DNA of 64,000 bases from Heliobacterium chlorum (GCF_014502795.1 NZ_JACVHF010000002.1:62001-126000); one strand, 5' to 3'; shown: positions 15,598 through 25,900, counted from the first letter of the stretch. Notes: generated by a model not told the origin, from the sequence alone. Program-made: numbers and translations.

Positions 15598-17993
15598 AAG
15601 AGCCATGGATCACATTTCAAATTATCCCGAATCGGACGTTGACGAATGAGAATGTAGAAACCTTGCTGCTGAGCATTCACGAACTATACAAACCTCCCCT
15701 ATCAAGGGTTCAGCTGTATCCTGTCGGTATTTCTTACCGCCCCCAGGAGTACGCGGTGTGGGAAACAGTGCTTGAGCACGGAACGGTCAAGTATTTCCTC
15801 TCTTGTCCTAACCTGTGGGCGGAGATGATTAAGCAGAAGATATCGGCTACATGGCCACGAGCGGCTGTGGTTCAATCTGATGTACCGGTGTTTGATTCGA
15901 AGAATAGCACCGGTGCCACTCTTGGGCTAAAGCATCACTATTTTATGAGCATGAAAACAGATAAGCGACAGACACGAGCGCATCTGGATTCACTTATAGA
16001 GGTAACGAGAGACCTATCAAAAAACGAAAAGGCTATGCTACAGGTTGTCATTATGCCGGAAAGTGATGATTGGCGAGACAGCGCCGCAGAAGCTTACCAA
16101 CAATTCAAGAAAGATGTTTTGAAAAAACGGTTGAGATTTAATCTTAATAACGCACTTGTATCTCTAGGGGAAATATTGGACGGAGGACTGGAGAGCATAT
16201 CTGGTTTTTGTGCGGCACTCTCCGGAGAAGGCATATCTACTAACGAAGATGGTGTTCCAAGTCGAGCGTCTTTATTAAGGGATGGCGGCTTATCGGAAAG
16301 CACGATGCACAAAACAAGGTATAAAGGGTTTGATGTGACAACGCGCCTTGTGGTCGAGTCTCAAGATTGGGAAAAGCGCGAGATACTACTTAAGTCTGCC
16401 ATCACGGCGATGAACGACCTAAATGCAGATAACGAATGGCATGTCAGCGTTGAAGGTGTTTCGGATAAGTTTATAAGAAAGGTTCATCGTAGAGAGGTGG
16501 ACGCGAAGTTTGAAGGGGATATATTCAGCGTTCCAGAGCTAGCCAAATTGGTAAACCTCCCATTGAAGAGCACGCAGGAAGCATTTCCAGAGGTAGTCCA
16601 GCAGGAAAAAACGGAAGTGGATCCTCCACCGACTATCTCTAAGGGCATCCCTATTGGAGATATCACTTGGAAAGGGTCAATTATTACCGTCTGCTGGCCT
16701 ACGCACGACTACGACGCCCTGTGCAAACCACGTCTCGTGCTGGGTGAACAAGGGTGCGGTAAGTCCAAAGGATTCGGAGCTGGCTTCTGCGCTGATTCAC
16801 TCCGGCAAGGGTTTAGTGTTTTTGTAGCCGAGACGGCTGACGGTGAATTCGGCGACATGTGCCGTGATACTGTTCCGGAAGGGTTTCCTCCAGATCATAT
16901 AATTGACCTAGATTTCAACCGGGTAGATTGGCCGATCGCTCTATCGATGTTCGGGCCAATGAAGTTTGAAGACGGGACGGTCGACGGAAAGATCGCAGCC
17001 GCCAGGTTTACAGACTATCTGATTAGCTTTTTAGGAAAGCTCCACGGAGAAGAAATGTCACCAAGGATGAACCGATACTTAGGGGCAGCAGCTAAGCTAA
17101 CCTTAAGCCATCAAGGTGCTGGGATTTCTGACGTCATTAAGACACTAACGGATGATAAGGTAAGAAAAGCGACGATTCAACGTGGCGGACATTGGAAAGC
17201 AGTGGCCGATTTGAAGGATTTGGACAAAATGAAGCCAGATGCGCGAGATAACTTACTACGTCCGATTATGGATCGTTTGTCTATGCTGCTTGCGAATGAT
17301 TTTATCGCAAACATTTTGTTGCAGCCAGAAGCAAAAGAGATGTCTTTTCGTCGGTGGATGGATGGTGATGAGCGGGGACCATACCTCGTTATCTTTAGAG
17401 CAGACAAAGAGGTACTCGGCGAAGAAGGGCTAGATTTGCTGATGACGGCCATCAACGGCAGGTGGTTTCTTGAACTGCTGGGCCGACGAAATATAAAGGA
17501 AGAAGAACGGACACCGTGTTTCTTTATACAAGATGAACCGCACAAATTTTTGGGATCGGCCACAGGTGGAGGAACATCGATTTGGGGGCAAATGGTTCGC
17601 GAATCACGAAAATACCGTGGTGGACTTATTTGGCTAGGGCATAACTTCGAAGACTTCGGTTCCTTTGTGGAGACGATGAAAGCAGCTGGGTTACAGTTGG
17701 TTTTATATAAAACTAAGCCATCGGTTTATCAGCAATTGAAGTCAGAACTACGACCGTTGACCCCAGAAGATTGCGACAAGACACCAGACGTTCACTGGGC
17801 AGTAGTGGCAATGAAAGCGCCCAAGGATACGGAGCAGATACCGACAATGATGGTCAGAATGGCGCCTCCTCCAGATAAGCGGTACGGGCAAAGAGAAATG
17901 GGTTATAGGGTGGAAGAGTGCCTAAAAGAGTATGGTAGGTCTTTCGAGGAGGCAGAAAAATTAATTCAGGGCGAAACTGAGAAATTCGCATAA
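15588..17993 (+). CDS. VirD4/HerA-TraG-like ATPase, no canonical start codon
   Basis: A DNA-pump-type P-loop ATPase of about 800 residues. Walker A is GEQGCGKSKG (near residue 385), Walker B is FFIQDEPH (near 645). The region before Walker A (ITFQIIPNRT onward) resembles the N-domain of conjugative coupling/HerA proteins. No ATG, GTG or TTG is found between the point where similarity begins and codon 17. The frame is one base behind the pilin-like gene, and an A_AAG at 15588-15591 could allow a -1 slip, giving a membrane-anchored fusion. An ATA start at 15594 is another option. Followed by a strong terminator. Conjugation, DNA packaging or ejection cannot be told apart. Confidence 0.72.
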   Translation, partial: KAIEEPWITFQIIPNRTLTNENVETLLLSIHELYKPPLSRVQLYPVGISYRPQEYAVWETVLEHGTVKYFLSCPNLWAEMIKQKISATWPRAAVVQSDVPVFDSKNSTGATLGLKHHYFMSMKTDKRQTRAHLDSLIEVTRDLSKNEKAMLQVVIMPESDDWRDSAAEAYQQFKKDVLKKRLRFNLNNALVSLGEILDGGLESISGFCAALSGEGISTNEDGVPSRASLLRDGGLSESTMHKTRYKGFDVTTRLVVESQDWEKREILLKSAITAMNDLNADNEWHVSVEGVSDKFIRKVHRREVDAKFEGDIFSVPELAKLVNLPLKSTQEAFPEVVQQEKTEVDPPPTISKGIPIGDITWKGSIITVCWPTHDYDALCKPRLVLGEQGCGKSKGFGAGFCADSLRQGFSVFVAETADGEFGDMCRDTVPEGFPPDHIIDLDFNRVDWPIALSMFGPMKFEDGTVDGKIAAARFTDYLISFLGKLHGEEMSPRMNRYLGAAAKLTLSHQGAGISDVIKTLTDDKVRKATIQRGGHWKAVADLKDLDKMKPDARDNLLRPIMDRLSMLLANDFIANILLQPEAKEMSFRRWMDGDERGPYLVIFRADKEVLGEEGLDLLMTAINGRWFLELLGRRNIKEEERTPCFFIQDEPHKFLGSATGGGTSIWGQMVRESRKYRGGLIWLGHNFEDFGSFVETMKAAGLQLVLYKTKPSVYQQLKSELRPLTPEDCDKTPDVHWAVVAMKAPKDTEQIPTMMVRMAPPPDKRYGQREMGYRVEECLKEYGRSFEEAEKLIQGETEKFA

Positions 17994-18022
17994 AAAAACC
18001 CCGGCTCATAAGGCCGGGGTTA
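17994..18022. terminator. Bidirectional terminator after ATPase gene
   Basis: AACCCCGGC (17997-18005) pairs with GCCGGGGTT (18013-18021), seven-base loop. A7 on the left arm gives a T run for minus-strand transcripts. Confidence 0.88.
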
Positions 18023-18032
18023 CATTTTTCGT

Positions 18033-18062
18033 GAACATATGTTCTAATTCGACAAATTTCAA
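18033..18062 (-). promoter_or_regulatory. Perfect LexA box on a minus-strand promoter facing a terminator
   Basis: GAACATATGTTC (18033-18044) is an ideal LexA box. On the minus strand it covers the -10 (TATGTT) of a promoter with TTGAAA 17 bases upstream (18062-18057). Transcription would run straight into the hairpin at 17998-18021. No gene start is evident in either direction. Confidence 0.65.
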
Positions 18063-18113
18063 CAAAGGAAATTTGATATAAGGCAAGAAATATGTTTAGT
18101 GTCATTAAACAAT

Positions 18114-18332
18114 CTAAGTGCGCCGTAATCTCCAGTCGTTATTCTCAATTTGAAAAAGCTCCTCTACGGGCTTATTCAGTACTACCGCTATTTTAATTGC
18201 GGTTAATAATGAAGGTTTCGACTGGCCGCTTTCGATTTGGTTAATAAGGGAGCGACCAACATCGACCAAACGGGCCAATTCCGCCTGTGTCATGTCGGCC
18301 GCTTCCCGAGCCTCACGAACGCGCACACGCAC
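18114..18332 (-). CDS. Xre-type phage repressor-like regulator
   Basis: A 72-residue helix-turn-helix protein: DMTQAELARLVDVGRSLINQIESG is the canonical HTH_3 motif, followed by KPSLLTAIKIAVVLNKPVEELF. GTG 18332 follows AGAGGAAACC. It is divergent from the SOS-controlled peptide gene at 18486, and a perfect 17-base palindrome lies in the shared region. Together with the LexA box this looks like a lysogeny-type switch at the right end of the element. Confidence 0.87.
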   Translation of the reverse strand: MRVRVREAREAADMTQAELARLVDVGRSLINQIESGQSKPSLLTAIKIAVVLNKPVEELFQIENNDWRLRRT

Positions 18333-18364
18333 AACGGTTTCCTCTTACATATTATTTTCTAATT

Positions 18365-18381
18365 CTCAAGTATAACTTGAG
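18365..18381. promoter_or_regulatory. Palindromic operator CTCAAGT-N3-ACTTGAG
   Basis: Perfect 7-3-7 inverted repeat between the divergent Xre regulator and the SOS-controlled peptide; likely binding site of the regulator. Inference from position. Confidence 0.6.
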
Positions 18382-18420
18382 GAGGCGCAGAATTAAAGTA
18401 AAAAATTTGTTGTCTTGGGA

Positions 18421-18468
18421 TTGACCGCCCAGAATCATTGTGGCATAGTTTATTTAGAACATACGTTC
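18421..18468 (+). promoter_or_regulatory. Promoter and LexA box of the 39-residue gene
   Basis: TTGACC (18421-18426), 17 bases, CATAGT (18444-18449), then GAACATACGTTC (18457-18468), a LexA box placed over the start of transcription. Confidence 0.75.
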
Positions 18469-18485
18469 CAACGGAGGGAATACAT

Positions 18486-18605
18486 GTGCGAGTACTATTG
18501 GTTACAGATGATGGAATTCGAGACGCAGAGGGTTTGACCGAGGAAGAACGTGAAATGGTGGCTCATATTATTGAGCAGAAGATAAGAGAATCCTTGCCAA
18601 AATAG
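18486..18605 (+). CDS. SOS-controlled small protein next to attR (39 residues)
   Basis: GTG 18486 lies six bases after GGAGGG and downstream of a promoter with a LexA box. The 39 codons read RVLLVTDDGIRDAEGLTEEE then a helical, charged end. It is the last gene of the element; its stop is four bases before spoVR codons begin. Its place next to the attachment site and SOS control suggest a role in excision (directionality factor) or induction, but it is short for such a factor and no motif proves it. Confidence 0.55.
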   Translation: MRVLLVTDDGIRDAEGLTEEEREMVAHIIEQKIRESLPK

Positions 18606-18624
18606 ATAAGAAGGCTGGGCAAGT
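18606..18624. other. Probable prophage right attachment site (attR) within spoVR
   Basis: Phage DNA ends with a stop at 18607-18609 in the spoVR frame, and spoVR codons for EGWAS start at 18610. The crossover core is expected within about 18606-18624. The left attachment site and the 5' part of spoVR should be outside the window on the left. Confidence 0.7.
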
Positions 18625-19194
18625 TTTTGGCATGTGCGCATCTTACGTGAGATGGATATGAAGGAGGAAGATGCCTGGGAATTCGCTAAGATGCATGCCC
18701 AGGTCGTGCAGCCGTCCAAGACGTCGCTCAATCCTTATTACTTGGGACTGAAGATTTTTGAGGATATAGAGAAGCGCTGGAACCGCGAAAAAATCTTTGA
18801 AGTCCGGGAGATTGAGACGGATCAATCCTTCCTCCGGAACTACCTGACCAAAGAATTGGTCGACGAGATGGACTTATACGTCTATAAGAAGGTAGGCAAC
18901 CAGTGGCAGATCGTCGAGAAGGACTGGGAAAAGGTGCGCGATGAGATGGTCAATCGGATGACCAACGGAGGAATACCGGTTTTATATGTAGATGATGGTG
19001 ATTACAACCGGAGTGGGGAACTGTTGATCCGCCACGCCTTTGAGAGTGCAGAACTAGATATTCCCTATTTGGAAAGAACACTGCCTCACTTTTATACCCT
19101 TTGGGGCAAGACGGTAAACCTGGAGACGATTATAGACGGGAAGAAGATTCTCTTTAGTTATAACGGGGAAAAGGTGCAGCGGAAGTATCTTTAA
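18610..19194 (+). pseudogene. spoVR: spoVR 3' part, interrupted by prophage (194 codons)
   Basis: SpoVR takes part in spore cortex formation; the whole protein is about 470 residues. Here only the C-terminal 194 residues remain in frame: EGWASFWHVRILREMDM at the start, then VVQPSKTSLNPYYLGLKIFE, KIFEVREIETDQSFLRNYLT and a proper C-terminus at IDGKKILFSYNGEKVQRKYL. There is no promoter or ribosome site at the new 5' end; a spurious GTG at 18634 is in frame. No internal stop or frameshift is seen, so the sequence looks maintained, which fits a gene restored by prophage excision. The last 103 bases are duplicated at 26581. Confidence 0.88.
19092..19194 (+). repeat. Direct repeat copy 1: 3' end of spoVR
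   Basis: Matches 26581-26683 at 99 of 103 positions, ending exactly at the stop codon in both. Two differences are synonymous, one changes Tyr to Phe, and one changes TAA to TGA. Confidence 0.95.
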
Positions 19195-19935
19195 TTTGGG
19201 TATGAAAGAGCAGGGAATTTGAGCCCCACATTAAACTTCTGGGATGAAAAAGACGTCCTATTCCGATCAATTTGGCGACTACCGCTAGATTGGATTGCTC
19301 CAAAGGGTTAGACGTGATTTACCTTTACTTACCCAATACCAAAAAAGTTAGCGGCATCGAGGAGGGCAGTATGCGATGCTGCTTTTTTTATACGGCTTCA
19401 CCTGTCCATAAAAACCGTTAAAGAGGTTTTTACCAAAGGAATACTTTGGAATTATATAAAAGTACATTTAGCACATAATTATTCTCATGGCATCAAGTAT
19501 TAAAATAAAATTTAGGAACTTATGGTAATTACTAGGTGGATGTAGCTGTTTTTTACATAGAACGGTAATTTACAGTCCTGAATTTGAGAAGTAAGTATTT
19601 TCTTAAAAAAAGGATTATTTGGGGCGTTTATCGAACAACTAGTTTGACTCCAAAATGGAAGAGTTTACTTTGAAAATTAATTACGTGGTGGTTTCTTAGA
19701 TATAGACTAAGAGTTCACTAAAATGCAGAGGGTGTTACTACACAGTTAAAAGCTAAAACAAAGTAGAATCCACACCGGTAATGGCTTGGTTTAATTACCT
19801 AGTTATTTCAAGGATAAGTTAGCTATTTGTATAAGAATCAAATCTGTCTTATATAAACATTCGACGCATCAACAAGGGGGGGAGAAATCGGAAACCCAAC
19901 CGCAAAAGCAAAATGTACAAGGAGGTATCAATTCA
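19195..19935. other. Gene-free AT-rich stretch between spoVR and the surface protein
   Basis: About 740 bases. No coding frame with a believable ribosome site on either strand. It holds a terminator at 19350-19389. A search by eye for a cyclic-di-GMP (GEMM) riboswitch before the surface gene found none. A long 5' leader for the surface gene is possible. Confidence 0.6.
19350..19389 (+). terminator. Terminator-like hairpin downstream of spoVR
   Basis: AGCGGCATCG (19350-19359) pairs with CGATGCTGCT (19374-19383) with one mismatch, followed by a run of T. Confidence 0.7.
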
Positions 19936-22900
19936 ATGTCGCAGTCTCTAAAGTCGGAAGGTATGAATCGCTTATTGGTCTGGCCAGCGATGCAGAAAAG
20001 GCTGGCACTCGTTTTTTTGGTCCTCTGTCTTTTATCCCTATATGTAGTGACAGGGGAAGCGCATGCTAAACACGGGGAAATTGCCTTCATCGATCGGGCG
20101 ATCACACATCCCCTGCTAGTCGAGCAATCACTCCCGCCAGGGGTGGAAGCCGTTTTTCTGGAAAGTGAGCGAGACGGGATTGAACAGATCGCGGACACAT
20201 TGCGAGACCGGCATGATGTGCGCGCGATCCACATCATCTCCCACGGGGCGCCTGGTAAGGTGTTCCTGGGAAAAGGTTCGCTTTCTGCGGCAAATCTCAG
20301 TACATACAGGGAACAGCTTGCGTCGATCGGCGCTGCTTTGGGCAAAGACGGGGACATCCTGATCTATGGTTGCGATGTGGCTAGAGGCGAAGCCGGCAAA
20401 GCGTTTATTTCGCAAGTGGCTGACGCCACTAGCGCGCATATCGCCGCATCCGATGACGCCACCGGCGCCAAGGCGCTGCATGGCAACTGGAACTTGGAAG
20501 CAAAGACAGGGTCGATTGGGGTCGCTGGGTTGGCGATTGAGGCCTACGACAGCCTTCTTTTCTCTCCTATTTACTCGCATACGCTTGATTCTCAAGGCAA
20601 CGCAGGCAACCTTAGGGTGTCTTCCTATGACGGCACCCTTCAAGTCGAGCGGCATAACGGCAGCAGCTTTCAAAATCAGTATTATGATTACGGCGCTTAC
20701 CTCTACGGTTCTGGCATTTCTATCAATCATGGGGGCACTGTATCCGGAAGCGAGACGATTTACGAAACAAACACGTATGGTAATGTGCAACCGTTGCAGG
20801 TCGACTCACAGATAATGAATGGCTCGCATACCTCGATAACCACGACGTGGTCGACGACGAGCGGGCCTGCGCTTACGATCGTGCAAACGGTGACGCTTCC
20901 CTCCCTGACCTCCCAGACCATCGACATGACCTGGACCATCACCAACAATTCGGGTTCAACCCTTACGGACATCCGCTTTATGCGCGGCGTCGATACGGTT
21001 TTGTCCGGTTCTGACGCGGGGCCGGGTTTTTACAACGCGCCATCGCGAACAGTCGGCACGAACAAGGTCGAGAGCGGCCTGAGTCAAATGATGGGCATGC
21101 AAGGGATTACGATACCGAGCAAGTATTACACAGGCGACAAAGGTGCTCTATTCGATTACATGTGTGCAGGTGAGATTCCAACCTTTGTGGACACGACCAT
21201 CACTGATAATGGATACGGCATGGAATGGGACAACGCCTCACTGGGCAACGGTCAAAGCTGGACCATCCAAGCCAAAGAGAGTTTCGTTCAAACTACTGAC
21301 CTAACCCCTCCTAACTGGGCGGCCACCTATCCGAAGACGGGAACGATAACCGATGTGAGCGTCAACGTGCAGGCGCAAACGAATAAGACGGGGAGAGCCT
21401 ACTACGTGGTGCTCTCTGACAACGCCTCGACGCCGACGGCGGATCAGGTGAGAAATGGCCAGAACGCCAGCGGAGCGAGCGCCTGGAAAAGCGGCTATGC
21501 GGATCTGACGTCAACTAGCTCGCCAGCCACGATCAGCCTCACAGGCTTGACGGCGGCGACAAACTATGACGTCTGGCTAGTCGCGGAAGATAGCACAGGG
21601 ATTTTACAGGCATCGGCCACGAAGGTGGACATCGCCACCAGCGGCGGTGGAGACACCACACCCCCCAACTGGGCGGGCGGCTATCCGCAGGCGGGAACGG
21701 TCACCTATAACAGCGCGCAGGTGCTGGTCCAGACGAACGAGATCGGCAAGGCTTACTATGTGGTGCTCCCCGACGGAGCCTCACAGCCTTCGGCGACGCA
21801 GGTGAAAGCCGGACAGAACCAGGGCGGCGTCGACGTGGGCGCGGGGAACAAAGGCCAAATCGACGTGACGGCGAACACGCCGGCGACGATCAGCCTCACG
21901 GGCTTGAACCCCTCGACGAGCTATGACGTCTGGGTGGTGACGGAAGACGGAGTTCCGAACGTGCAGGCAACCGCCGTGAAGGTGGACATCGCGACCAGCG
22001 CGGCGCCGGACACGACGCCTCCCAACTGGGCGGGCGGCTACCCGCAAGCGGGAACCATCACCGACACCAGCGCGCAGGTGCTGGTGCAGACGAACGAAAC
22101 CGGCAAGGCTTACTATGTGGTGCTCCCCGACGGGGCCTCACAGCCTTCGGCGGCGCAGGTGAAAGCCGGGCAGAACCAGGGCGGCGTCGACGTGGGCGCG
22201 GGGAACAAAGGCCAAATCGACGTGACGGCGAACACGCCGGCGACGATCAGCCTCACGGGCTTGAACCCCTCGACGAGCTATGACGTCTGGGTGGTGACGG
22301 AAGACGGAGTTCCGAACGTGCAGGCAACCGCCGTGAAGGTGGACATCGCGACCAGCGCGGCGCCGGACACGACGCCTCCCACCTGGGCGGGCGGCTACCC
22401 GCAAGCGGGAACCATCACCGACACCAGCGCGCAGGTGCTGGTGCAGACCAACGAGGCCGGCAAGGCTTACTATGTGGTGCTCCCCGACGGGGCCTCAGAG
22501 CCTTCGGCGTCGCAGGTGAAATCCGGGCAGAATCAGGGCGGCGTCGACGTGGGTGCAGGGAACAAAGGCCAAATTGACCTGACGGCGAACACGCCGGTGA
22601 CGATCAGCCTCACGGGCTTGAACCCCTCGACGAGCTATGACGTCTGGGTGGTGACGGAAGACGGAGTTCCGAACGTGCAGGCAACCGCCGTGAAGGTGGG
22701 CATCGCGACCAGCGCAGCGCCGGACACGACGCCCCCCACTTGGGCGGGTGGCTACCCGCAGGCGGGAACGATCACCGACACCAGCGCGCAGGTGCTGGTG
22801 CAAACCAACGAGGCCGGCAAGGCTTACTATGTGGTGCTCCCCGACGGGGCCGCACAGCCTTCGGCGGCGCAGGTGAAAGCCGGACAGAACCAGGGCGGCG

Positions 22901-25900
22901 TCGACGTGGGCGCGGGGAACAAAGGCCAAATCGACGTGACGGCGAACACGCTGGCCACGATCAGCCTCACCGACTTGAACCCCTCGACGAGCTATGACGT
23001 CTGGGTGGTGACGGAAGACGGCGTGGCCAACCTGCAAGGGACCGCCGTGAAGGTGGACATCGCCACCAGCGCGGCGCCGGACACGACGCCTCCCAACTGG
23101 GCGGGCGGCTACCCGCAGGTGGGAACCATCACCGACACCAGCGCGCAGGTGCTGTTGCAGACGAACGAGGCCGGCAAGGCTTACTATGTGGTGCTCCCCG
23201 ACGGAGCGGCACAGCCTTCGGCGGCGCAGGTAAAAGCCGGACAGAACCAGGGCGGCGTCGACGTGGGCGCAGGGAACAAAGGCCAAATCGACGTGACGGC
23301 GAACACGCCGGCGACGATCAGCATCACCGGCTTGAACACTTCGACGAACTATGACGTCTACGTGGTGGCCGAAGACAGCGTGCCGAACCTGCAGGCATCC
23401 GCCACGCTGGTGAACATCGCCACCGGCGCGGCGCCGGACACGACGCCTCCCACTTGGGCGGGCGGCTACCCGCAGGCGGGAACCATCACCAATAACAGCG
23501 CCGACGTGCTCGTCGAGACGAACGAGACCGGCAAGGCTTACTATGTGGTGGTGGCCGACGGGGCCGACGCGCCGACGGCGGCGGAGGTGAAACTCGGCCA
23601 GGCGGCGGGCGGAGCGGACCCGGGCGCCGGGATGAGTGGCTTCGTGAACCTGACGTCGACGAGTTCGCCGGCGACGATCAGCATCACCGGCTTGAACCCT
23701 TCGACGAACTATGACGTCTACGTGGTAGCCGAAGACGGCGTGCCAAACTTACAAGCGACCGCTGTAAAGGTGGACATCGCCACCAGCGCGGCGCCGGACA
23801 CGACGCCCCCCAACTGGGCGGCCACCTATCCCAAGGAGGGAACGCTCACCGACAACAGCGCGAACGTGCTGGCGAAGTCCAACGAGAGCGGCAAAGCCTA
23901 CTATGTGGTGCTCCCCAATGGTGCGCCCGCGCCGACGGCGGCGCAGGTGAAAGCCGGTCAGGATGCCAACGGCGCCGACGCAGGCGCCGGTAAAAAGGGC
24001 TACGTGAACCTGACTGCGAACACAGAAGCGACCATCAGCCTCATCGGTTTAAGCGCGTCAACGGATTATGACGTCTACGTGGTGACAGAAGACGGCGTGC
24101 CCAACCTGCAAACGACGCCCGTGAAGGTGGATATCGCCACCAGCGCCGCGCTGGGCAACAACGCGCCGGCGATAACCACGCAGGCATTGCCGAATGGGGC
24201 AGTCGGAGCCCCCTACAACACAACATTAGATGCATCCGGAGGTGCAACGCCCTATACTTGGTCCATTGCCAACGGCGCACTGCCCATAGGTCTTGATCTG
24301 AACACGGTTACCGGCGCTGTGTATGGAACGCCGACGGCGGCGGGAACCTCCAACTTCACAGTGCGCGTTACCGACCACAACGCACAGACGGCGACATCTG
24401 CACTCTCCTTGCAGGTGAATGCCCAGTCCCTGTCTAGTAATAACCTTATTTCTGCTCTGGTCTTAAGCGGCATCACCTTGAATGAGACCATATCCTCCGC
24501 CGTCTACGACTATACCGCGACCGTTCCCTATAACATCAGTTCGACAACCGTAACGGCGGCGGTTGACGCAACCGCTGCGCTGCGGGTGAACGGCATAGAT
24601 GTTGCGAGCGGACTGCCGAGCGATTCCATTCCATTGTCAGTTGGACCCAATACCATCTATATCATCGTCACGGCCCAAGACGGCACGAAGAAAACCTACA
24701 CGGTGACGGTGACCCGACAAGCCGATCGGGTGACGGCCGCCAAAAGGGACCTTGAAATCCTCTTCCAACCGGGCGATGCATGGAACAGCGTTACCGGAAA
24801 CGTGACACTCCCCGCGTCAAGCACGGGAAGCGTTCCGGTCACTTGGTCTTCCAGCAAACCGGAGATCATATCGGCAAACGGAACTGTTCAGCGCCCCAGT
24901 TATGGAAGTGACGATGTAACAGTCACGCTGACGGCAACGCTCAGTCTCGATGGCCTCTCCGTTCAGAAGGCGTTCTTGGTCATCGTAAAACCCCAGAACC
25001 CAGGCGCCGTTCAAAGCACGACACAACGCACGGTCGATGTAAAAGCGGGTGAAACCGGCACGACAGCCGCCCAAGTGGCCGTAACCCGCACCGTATGGTC
25101 CACTCCCGAAGGCTCTAGCAAAATCGTCGACTCCGTGTCATTCAACGAACAAAAAGCCAGTGAAAGCGTCCAGGAAGCGGTTTACCGTCAGCAATCGGTG
25201 GTCAGCATCGATCTGACAGACAACATTGCCAGCCAAGCGGATGTTTTCAATGTCGGGATTGACAGGGACGCGCTGGCCCGACTGAATGGTTATCAGAAAG
25301 AACTGCAGATCGCGAGTCCCGATGTAAAAGTCAAAATACCGACAGAAAGCATTCAAGCTTTAACCAATGATAGCATCGACCTGTACTTCCGCGTGGTACC
25401 CATCAAGCAAGTATCGGTAGTGGATCAACTTGCAGGTAATGCTAAGAATAGTTCTACCGTTAGCCAGGCGACGGGAGGTTCAGCCTCGCAGGTTCAAGTG
25501 GTAGGCAGGCCGATGACCATTGAAACCAACTTGAACAATCGGCGAACATTTGTTACATTTCCCTTACAAAATATCAGCCTTCCGACGACAGCCAGTGAAC
25601 GTGACGCCTACTTGGCTTCGCTAAAGGTGTGGGTACAGCATACGGATGGAACCGAAGAAGTGAAAACAGGAACTGTCCAATATAATAACCTAAATCAGCC
25701 GGTCGGGATTACTATTGAAATTAATAAGTTTAGTGTATTTACTATCATTCGCGCTCAGGCCATAGGCAGAGGAAACGGGGGAGGCGGAGGTACAAGGGCT
25801 ACACTTCCTCCAGAAAAAACTGTAGAACCGGTAAGACCAACAACTCCCTCGTCAGAAACAATTAAACCTTACGTACTCGGCTATCCAGATGGAACGTTCA

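Larger units (their letters stand above)
1..18609. mobile_element. Siphovirus-like prophage, right-hand part (left end outside window)
   Basis: Tail (tape measure, Dit, fibre, Tal-like), lysis (holin, amidase), Xre repressors, LexA-box genes and a ParM/ParR plus pilin/ATPase arm lie together and stop exactly where an in-frame spoVR 3' fragment begins. The last phage gene ends at 18605 and spoVR codons start at 18610. Terminase, portal, capsid and integrase are not seen and should lie left of position 1. The right arm is more plasmid-like than phage-like, so this may be a phage-plasmid or a composite element. The right boundary is inferred from the break in SpoVR similarity. Confidence 0.85.

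Noticed and set aside
19195-19935. Cyclic-di-GMP or other riboswitch before the surface protein
   Set aside because: No GEMM-type conserved blocks seen; only a simple terminator hairpin was found.
22495-23286. Long minus-strand ORF (263 codons) rich in Arg and His
   Set aside because: Mirror of the GC-rich tandem repeats of the surface gene; it repeats with the same period and has no ribosome site.
21307-24153. Regular repeats that could suggest a CRISPR or satellite array
   Set aside because: Units are 357 bases, in frame, and encode fibronectin-like domains; there are no short repeats with unique spacers.
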